NCBI GenBank assembly: GCA_021323265.1
Contig: JAJTCO010000060.1
Coordinates: 1-39,666 of the forward strand
Length of the DNA stretch: 39,666 bases
Direction of reading: 5' to 3'
Source of the DNA: Pseudoduganella sp.
GTDB lineage: Bacteria; Pseudomonadota; Gammaproteobacteria; Burkholderiales; Burkholderiaceae_D
Positions 35,125 through 39,666 of the stretch are shown here, one piece after another. Position 1 is the stretch's first letter; each line of letters starts with the position of its first letter. Both the position numbers and the translations under genes were made by a program. A model generated the notes under the pieces. That model made no database searches. It had not been told where the DNA came from and saw only the letters and a program-made list of their open reading frames with translations.

Positions 35125-35139
35125 ATTTTCCTTGTCACA

Positions 35140-35168
35140 TTGTTGAAGTATTTCGAGGGCAATATAGC
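35140..35168 (+). promoter_or_regulatory. Candidate sigma-70 promoter of the porin gene
   Basis: TTGTTG (35140-35145) and TATAGC (35163-35168) are 17 bases apart and lie about 45 bases before the porin start. The match is moderate. The left arm of the inverted repeat 35141-35199 overlaps the -35. Confidence 0.4.
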
Positions 35169-35199
35169 TGCGTTTGAAACATTTCCCTCAACTTCAACA
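35141..35199. repeat. Inverted repeat upstream of the porin gene
   Basis: TGTTGAAGT (35141-35149) and ACTTCAACA (35191-35199) are perfect 9-base complements; inside them GAGGG (35155-35159) pairs with CCCTC (35185-35189). The structure ends 5 bases before the AGGA ribosome binding site. Depending on the transcription start it is either an operator spanning the promoter or a leader hairpin. Confidence 0.6.
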
Positions 35200-35213
35200 C
35201 TGTAGGACAACAA

Positions 35214-36290
35214 GTGAAAAAACTTACTCTGGCAGCACTGATCATCGGCGGTTTCGCAGCACAAGCCCAGGCACAGTCGAATGTGACCATCTATGGTATC
35301 GCCGACGCAGGTATCGTTGGTGAGCGTGGCGGTTCCGCCGGCAGTGTCACCAAGGTCACCAGCGGTGTGGGCTCGGCTTCCCGCCTGGGCTTCCGCGGTA
35401 CCGAAGACCTGGGTGGCGGTGTCGCCGCCATCTTCCAGCTGGAAGCCGGCACCAAGATCGACACCGGCGAGTCCGATGCGGCCTTCTTCCAGCGCCAGGC
35501 ATTCGTCGGCCTGAAGAGCAAGGACCTGGGCACCGTGACCCTGGGCCGCCAGTACACGATGCTGTACAACGCGCTGTCCAAGATCGCCGACCCATTCGGC
35601 GCAGGCTTCGCCGGCAACGCCAAGAACCTGTTCCCGACCGGCGGCGCCGGCACCCGCGTCAGCAACTCGATCGTCTACTCCTCGCCGTCGATGAGCGGCT
35701 TCTCCGTGGACGCGCTGTACGGCATGGGCGAGCAGGCGGGCGACACCACCGCCGGCCGCCAGTTCGGCTTTGGCCTGAACTATGCACAGGGCCCGCTGAA
35801 CGCCGCCCTGGTGTACAACAACAAGAACAACGACACCGCCGCCGTGGGCGCCACTCCGGCCGTGCGCCGGGACCGCGTCAAGAACACCCTGCTGGCCGCC
35901 AACTATGACTTCGGCATGGTCAAGGCTTACTTCGGTTACGAAATCGACAAAGGCGCAGGCAGCTCCCCACTGCCAGTGGCCAACGCCTTCGGCTACAAGG
36001 TCGCTCCGAAGTCGTCGGCCGACAGCACCGCGCTGCTGCTGGGCGCCGGCGTGAAGATGGGCGGCGGCACGCTGCTCGCTTCCTACATCCGCAAGGACGA
36101 CAAGCAGAATAACCAGGACGCCAACCAGTTCGGCATCGGCTACCTGTATGCCCTGTCCAAGCGCACCAGCGCCTACGCAATGGTCGCCAAGATGAGCAAC
36201 AAGAACGGCGCGGGCTACACCATCGGCAACAACACCGAAGCCGGTTCCGGCGACAAGGCCTACAACCTGGGCGTACGTCACACTTTCTAA
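35214..36290 (+). CDS. General porin, Gram-negative type
   Basis: A 358-residue outer-membrane porin of the betaproteobacterial (porin_4/OmpC-like) family. A signal peptide (MKKLTLAALIIGGFAAQAQA, cut before QSNVTIYG) is followed by the typical first strand SNVTIYGIADAGI, GSASRLGFRGTEDLGGG, AFVGLKSKDLGTVTLGRQ, and a C-terminal Phe in YNLGVRHTF needed for BAM assembly. It forms trimeric channels for small solutes. The start is GTG at 35214 with AGGA about 6 bases upstream; no better start is in frame. Codon use is strongly biased, as in highly expressed genes. A strong terminator follows. Confidence 0.94.
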   Translation: MKKLTLAALIIGGFAAQAQAQSNVTIYGIADAGIVGERGGSAGSVTKVTSGVGSASRLGFRGTEDLGGGVAAIFQLEAGTKIDTGESDAAFFQRQAFVGLKSKDLGTVTLGRQYTMLYNALSKIADPFGAGFAGNAKNLFPTGGAGTRVSNSIVYSSPSMSGFSVDALYGMGEQAGDTTAGRQFGFGLNYAQGPLNAALVYNNKNNDTAAVGATPAVRRDRVKNTLLAANYDFGMVKAYFGYEIDKGAGSSPLPVANAFGYKVAPKSSADSTALLLGAGVKMGGGTLLASYIRKDDKQNNQDANQFGIGYLYALSKRTSAYAMVAKMSNKNGAGYTIGNNTEAGSGDKAYNLGVRHTF

Positions 36291-36331
36291 GCAGTACCTG
36301 GCAGTCTCTCTCGAGGTGATTCATGATCTTT

Positions 36332-36358
36332 GGCGGGTCTTCGGACCCGCCTTTTTTT
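36332..36358 (+). terminator. Terminator of the porin gene
   Basis: GGCGGGTC, loop TTCG, GACCCGCC and seven T residues form a very stable intrinsic terminator about 40 bases after the porin stop. The T run just reaches the stop codon of the convergent kinase gene (36357). Confidence 0.92.
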
Positions 36359-37034
36359 ATTCGGGCAGGGGAATGCGGACTGCGATATGCGTCCCGCCGC
36401 CTTGGCCGTTCACGCCATCGACTACGATGCTCCCGCGTAGCGACGCGGCACGCTCGCGCATGCCGAGCAGGCCAAGCGCATCGGCTTTGGCCATGTCGCC
36501 GGCCACCATGCCGCGCCCGTCGTCCACAATGTCGATCAGCAGTTCCCGGCCGTCGCGCCGCATCGCGATCCGCGCCGACTTGGCGCCCGCGTGCCGGGCA
36601 ATATTGGTCAGCGATTCCTGCACGATCCGGTAGATCGCCGTGCTATAGCGTTCATCGAGCACCAGCGCTTCCGGCATGGCGTCAAGGCGGCAGCTGATGC
36701 CATGGCGCTTCTCGAATTCGCGCCGTAACGTTTCCAGCGCAAAGTACAGGCCTCCCTTCTCAAGCGCGCGCGGCCGCAAGTTGGCGGCGATGCGGCGCAG
36801 GGAGCTGATGGCATTGAGCAGCAATGCATCCATGCTGGCCAGCAGCGGTTGCGCCTGGTCGGATCCGTGCGGCAATTGCTTCAACAGGGTGAGTTCGACG
36901 CGCAGGGTGGCCAGCAGTTGGCCCAGGTCGTCGTGCAGTTCGCGCGAGATGTGGACGCGTTCGTCCTCGCGGATTTCCGCGAGGGCGGAATCGGTGGAGC
37001 GGCGCCCTTGCTTGCGCGTGCGTGGATGTTTCAT
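36357..37034 (-). CDS. Soluble NarX/UhpB-type (HisKA_3) histidine kinase
   Basis: A 225-residue kinase core without a sensor or membrane part. The HisKA_3 dimerisation motif RVHISRELHDDLGQLLA carries His34, and the ATPase domain (about 130-225) has VQESLTNIARHA, DDGRGM and LGLLGMRERAASLRG. The start has a strong GGAGG ribosome binding site. Such kinases normally pair with NarL/LuxR-type regulators, but none is in the window; the neighbour on the same strand is a LytTR regulator about 70 bases upstream. It could receive its signal from another protein or act on a distant regulator. The family is certain, the partner unknown. Confidence 0.9.
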   Translation of the reverse strand: MKHPRTRKQGRRSTDSALAEIREDERVHISRELHDDLGQLLATLRVELTLLKQLPHGSDQAQPLLASMDALLLNAISSLRRIAANLRPRALEKGGLYFALETLRREFEKRHGISCRLDAMPEALVLDERYSTAIYRIVQESLTNIARHAGAKSARIAMRRDGRELLIDIVDDGRGMVAGDMAKADALGLLGMRERAASLRGSIVVDGVNGQGGGTHIAVRIPLPE

Positions 37035-37104
37035 CTCGGCCTCCTGGCGGCAGCAGCCGCCAGGACACCGTATTACAAGCGCTTGCCTTTCGGCTTGAGC
37101 TAGA

Positions 37105-37872
37105 TCACATCTGTTTGAACAGGTGCAGGAAGGAGCGGCTGACTTCCAGCTTATCGCTACGACCTTTGATCATGACCAAATGGCGGCCACGAATGTCGCG
37201 CGTTACTCCTTCGATGGCGTTCACGTTCACCAGCGTGGCGCGGTGGATCTGCCAGAACAGGGTGGGGTCCAATTCATCGGCCAGATCGCGCACCGGCTTG
37301 CGGATCAGGGCTTCGAACTTGTCGGTCTGCACGCAGGTGTACTTCTCATCGGAGCGGAAGAACAGGATCTCCTCCACCGGAATCATGCGCAGGTCGGAAC
37401 CGATGCTCGCCTGGATCCATTGCAGGTACTTGGGCTTCGGTGCCGCGATCTTCTCGGCCAGCTGGTTGAGGATGGCGGCCATGTCGGCACCCTGCGCGGC
37501 GCTGGCGGCTGGTGCGGACAGGCGGCTTTTCAGGCGCTCGACCGTGATCTTCAGGCGCTCAGGCTCCGGCGGTTTCAGGACATAGTCGACGGCGCCGCGT
37601 TCGAACGCTTCCACTGCATAGGCATCGTACGCGGTAACGAACACCACATTGCTCTTGTTGCCGATCTCGGCGGCGGCCTCCATGCCGGTCTTGCCGGGCA
37701 TGCGGATATCGAGGAAAGTGAAGTCCGGCTTCAGTTCGTTGACCAGTTCGATGGCTTCGTCGCCGTTCTTTGCTTCGCCGAGAATTTCCAGTTCAGGCCA
37801 GACCTGTTCCAGCCGCATGCGCAGCTGGTCGCGCATCAGTCGCTCGTCGTCGGCAATAATTGCTGTGGGCAT
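37105..37872 (-). CDS. LytTR-family response regulator
   Basis: A 255-residue regulator. The receiver domain (about 3-120) has ADDER, Asp55 (FTFLDIRMPGK), the Thr of FVTAYDAYAVEAF and the Lys of YVLKPPEPERL, so it should be phosphorylatable. A linker (about 120-155, Ala-rich) leads to a LytTR DNA-binding domain (IPVEEILFFRSDEKYTCVQT, FWQIHRATLVNVNAI). ATG 37872 is preferred; a TTG three codons upstream is possible, and neither has a clear ribosome binding site. It follows the LytS-type kinase at 37938 by 65 bases and is its likely partner. The hairpin GATTGCT-N6-AGCAATC (37915-37934) lies between them. Confidence 0.91.
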   Translation of the reverse strand: MPTAIIADDERLMRDQLRMRLEQVWPELEILGEAKNGDEAIELVNELKPDFTFLDIRMPGKTGMEAAAEIGNKSNVVFVTAYDAYAVEAFERGAVDYVLKPPEPERLKITVERLKSRLSAPAASAAQGADMAAILNQLAEKIAAPKPKYLQWIQASIGSDLRMIPVEEILFFRSDEKYTCVQTDKFEALIRKPVRDLADELDPTLFWQIHRATLVNVNAIEGVTRDIRGRHLVMIKGRSDKLEVSRSFLHLFKQM

Positions 37873-37937
37873 GGTGCTCAAGGTGATGAAATAGGAGGTA
37901 TCAATTATTCAATGGATTGCTGCTTTAAGCAATCGCT

Positions 37938-39311
37938 TCATTCCGACCGCGCCAGCTGGTACGGCACTTCGATAATCGCGATCACGCCGCTTGGCTGGTT
38001 AGGCTCGATACGAAGGGACGCCTGGTCGCCGTGCAGCAGTTTCAAGCGCTCGCGGATATTGGTCAGGCCCAGGCCGGTGCCGGTACTAGGCTTGGCGCCG
38101 AAGCCCAGCCCGTTGTCGGTTACGGTCACACGCAGCTTGCTGTGCGCTACTTCCGCCCGAACTTTCAGGTAGCCGCCGTCGGGTTTGCCTTCCAGACCGT
38201 GCTTGATCGCATTCTCGACCATCGATTGCAGCATCATCGGCGGGAAGGCGGCGGTGCGCAGACCATCGGTGATGTCGAAGTCGATGGTCAAGCGTTCTTC
38301 CATGCGCATTTTCAGCAGGGCCAGGTAGGCCACGACCATGTCCGCTTCGCTACCCAGGCTGCTGGTCAGCTTGTTCTCGCGCATCTGCGGCAGCACCGCG
38401 CGCAGATACTTGATCAAGCTGCGCTGCATGGCAGAGGCGCGCGGCGGATCGGTTTCGATCAGGTGTTCCACCGAGGCGAGCGTATTGAACAGGAAATGCG
38501 GTTCGACCTGGGCCTGCATCATCTGCATCTTCGCTTCGCTCAGCTGGCGCTGCATGGATTCGCGCTCGGCCGCCGCGTTGGCCACCTGGGCTTCCGCTTC
38601 TGCCTTCTTTTTACCGCCAACGAGCGCCTTCATCGCGAAAAGGGCCAGCAACAAGAGAGTGATGAAGCTTGTGAACCAGGTCGACGCCTGCTTGTGATAA
38701 CGCGAAACCTTCTCTTCAGCTGCGCTGTCGACCGCCTGTTCCAGTGCGTTCGACAGCTCCTCGCCGATTTGCGGTGGCAGCTCGATGTGAACTTCCTCGC
38801 CCGGCATGGGCGCGGCAGGAGCCGCAGGCAGTGCCGGTTTGGCCTTGGGACGCATGGGCGCAGCGGGCGGTGCCGGCGGCACAGGTGCGACGGCATCCTC
38901 GGGCAGGGCAGGGGCGGCCGCCTCGGCCGCCGCCGCGGCTGCTGCCTCCGCCGCCTCGGCCGAAGCAGCGGCGTTGGCGGCGTCATCGCCTTGCTCGACA
39001 GCCGGATCGCTACCGGACTGCTTCTTGATCTTGCCCGCGCGCGGGTTGAAGTGAATGCCGCTGTCGTCGATCGTTATGTTTGGGTCGGCAGTCTTCGTGC
39101 GCTTATGTGAGCGCATCACCATCTCATCGTCGCTGGAAGGCGAGAACAGCTCTTCCTGCAGGATGGACGCTGCGATCATCGACAAGGCGGCAAAGAGGAA
39201 GAACTTCCACCAGGACAACTGCGTAACCCAGCTGGTGGTCGCGTCAAAGGCCCGGTGCACCCAGGCCAGGGCGGTTTTTGCAGTGTCTTGGGCTTTCGGC
39301 GTTGGAAACAT
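37938..39311 (-). CDS. LytS-type histidine kinase with Ala/Pro-rich periplasmic segment
   Basis: A 457-residue membrane kinase. Two membrane segments (about 36-52 and 212-230) enclose a periplasmic part of about 160 residues. Its middle (about 110-172) is low-complexity, made of Ala, Glu and Pro runs, and no known sensor fold is seen. A coiled coil (about 233-268) leads to the phospho-acceptor motif VEPHFLFNTLASVEHLI with His272 and an ATPase domain (MVENAIKHGLEG, DNGLGFG, GTGLGLTNIRERL). The start at 39311 (MFPTPKAQD) has AGAAAG upstream; the open frame extends 16 codons further without one. It is upstream of the LytTR regulator on the same strand and divergent from the rRNA promoters. Confidence 0.9.
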   Translation of the reverse strand: MFPTPKAQDTAKTALAWVHRAFDATTSWVTQLSWWKFFLFAALSMIAASILQEELFSPSSDDEMVMRSHKRTKTADPNITIDDSGIHFNPRAGKIKKQSGSDPAVEQGDDAANAAASAEAAEAAAAAAAEAAAPALPEDAVAPVPPAPPAAPMRPKAKPALPAAPAAPMPGEEVHIELPPQIGEELSNALEQAVDSAAEEKVSRYHKQASTWFTSFITLLLLALFAMKALVGGKKKAEAEAQVANAAAERESMQRQLSEAKMQMMQAQVEPHFLFNTLASVEHLIETDPPRASAMQRSLIKYLRAVLPQMRENKLTSSLGSEADMVVAYLALLKMRMEERLTIDFDITDGLRTAAFPPMMLQSMVENAIKHGLEGKPDGGYLKVRAEVAHSKLRVTVTDNGLGFGAKPSTGTGLGLTNIRERLKLLHGDQASLRIEPNQPSGVIAIIEVPYQLARSE

Positions 39312-39412
39312 TCGCGACTTTCTATTGAATATGGGGCAAGTGTAGATAACCTTGCGCAAAGCCGCTATAGGTGTGCGACAGAATGCAGAAATACGGGAAT
39401 GGAAGAAGGCCC

Positions 39413-39441
39413 TTGCGGACAGGCTGAACGTTTGCTATAGT
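39413..39441 (+). promoter_or_regulatory. rRNA operon promoter P1
   Basis: TTGCGG (39413-39418), 17 bases, TATAGT (39436-39441): a good sigma-70 promoter upstream of the rRNA leader. It is the first of two in tandem, the usual arrangement for rRNA operons. Confidence 0.65.
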
Positions 39442-39500
39442 TCTGTCCCTCGCAGCGCAGTGCTGATCAAACGGTAGAGCGAAGCGGGAAAAAGAGGGGG

Positions 39501-39529
39501 TTACGAAGTGCAGGAATTTAATGCATAAT
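39501..39529 (+). promoter_or_regulatory. rRNA operon promoter P2
   Basis: TTACGA (39501-39506), 17 bases, CATAAT (39524-39529), about 90 bases after P1 and just before the antitermination sequence of the leader. Confidence 0.6.
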
Positions 39530-39534
39530 CTCGT

Positions 39535-39666
39535 TTCTCTGCTGCTGACGAACACAACGCTTCGTCGCCAAACAAGCAGCGATCTTTAAAAATCAACAGT
39601 CGATAAGTGTGGGCGTTTGACGATATGCCACGGACCTTCGGGTCCGATGCTCAAAATATACGTTAT
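39535..39666 (+). other. rRNA operon leader (upstream of 16S rRNA)
   Basis: The stretch has a boxA-like GATCTTTAAAAAT (39581-39593), used for Nus-dependent antitermination, followed by CAACAGTCGATAAGTGTGGG, which I recognise from 16S leaders of Burkholderiales. A UUCG-capped hairpin (CGGACC-TTCG-GGTCCG, 39631-39646) follows. The mature 16S 5' end (AGAGTTTGATC-type) is not reached, so the gene begins to the right of the window. Confidence 0.82.

Noticed and set aside
37915..37934. Hairpin GATTGCT-N6-AGCAATC between kinase and LytTR regulator
   Set aside because: No T tract follows on the coding strand, so it is not a convincing terminator; it is mentioned only in the regulator entry.
39322..39555. 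A 77-codon minus-strand open frame over the rRNA promoter region
   Set aside because: It covers both rRNA promoters and has no ribosome binding site or recognisable sequence.
1..39666. CRISPR arrays, tRNA genes, insertion sequences, phage or anti-phage genes
   Set aside because: No spaced direct repeats, tRNA-like cloverleaf with CCA end, transposase or nuclease-helicase defence cluster was seen on reading both strands.

Overview
The window is a GC-rich chromosomal stretch from a betaproteobacterium, most likely of the family Oxalobacteraceae (Massilia/Duganella-like). This is inferred from the prpR / prpBC-acnD-prpF cluster, the CysB-controlled sulfate assimilation block with a one-piece CysI and a DUF934 gene, the general porin, and the form of the rRNA leader at the right end. 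No tRNA, CRISPR array, insertion sequence, integrase or phage gene was found. Apart from one AT-rich gap near 21.4-21.7 kb it reads as ordinary chromosome.

Layout. 1-4.7 kb: 3' end of clpA, two look-alike terminators, and a large exported tricorn-like S41 peptidase. 4.7-9.1 kb: two paralogous LytS-type kinase / LytTR-regulator pairs on the minus strand, separated by an exported alpha/beta hydrolase; the second regulator has Asn in place of the phospho-accepting Asp and a shortened receiver. 9.2-9.6 kb: small DUF6328-like membrane protein. 9.7-17.2 kb: the 2-methylcitrate cycle for propionate, with sigma-54 activator prpR divergent from prpB-prpC-acnD-prpF, a near-perfect sigma-54 promoter and two inverted repeats as candidate PrpR operators. 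17.3-20.6 kb: a five-PAS GGDEF-EAL protein. 20.6-22.5 kb: exonuclease III, an AT-rich gap, an orphan 116-residue protein and a lipoprotein.

22.6-28.4 kb: pepA divergent from lptF-lptG, which is followed by a short CbiX chelatase; then a helical protein of unknown function and cobA (SUMT). 28.4-33.6 kb: minus-strand operon cysI-DUF934-cysH-cysD-cysN, leading into cobA. Together these activate sulfate to APS, reduce APS to sulfite and sulfite to sulfide, and make precursor for the siroheme in CysI. cysB is divergent from cysI, with a dyad between them, and overlaps a 150-residue acidic protein. 35.2-36.3 kb: porin. 36.4-39.3 kb: a soluble NarX-type kinase, a LytTR regulator and a LytS-type kinase with an Ala/Pro-rich periplasmic segment. 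39.4-39.67 kb: tandem promoters and leader of an rRNA operon whose 16S gene begins beyond the window.

No clearly new multi-gene system is visible. The best leads are the duplicated LytS/LytTR modules with a degenerate receiver around a secreted hydrolase, the mixed HisKA_3 + LytTR + LytS cluster at the right, and the unassigned genes at 21.7-22.5 kb and 34.7 kb.
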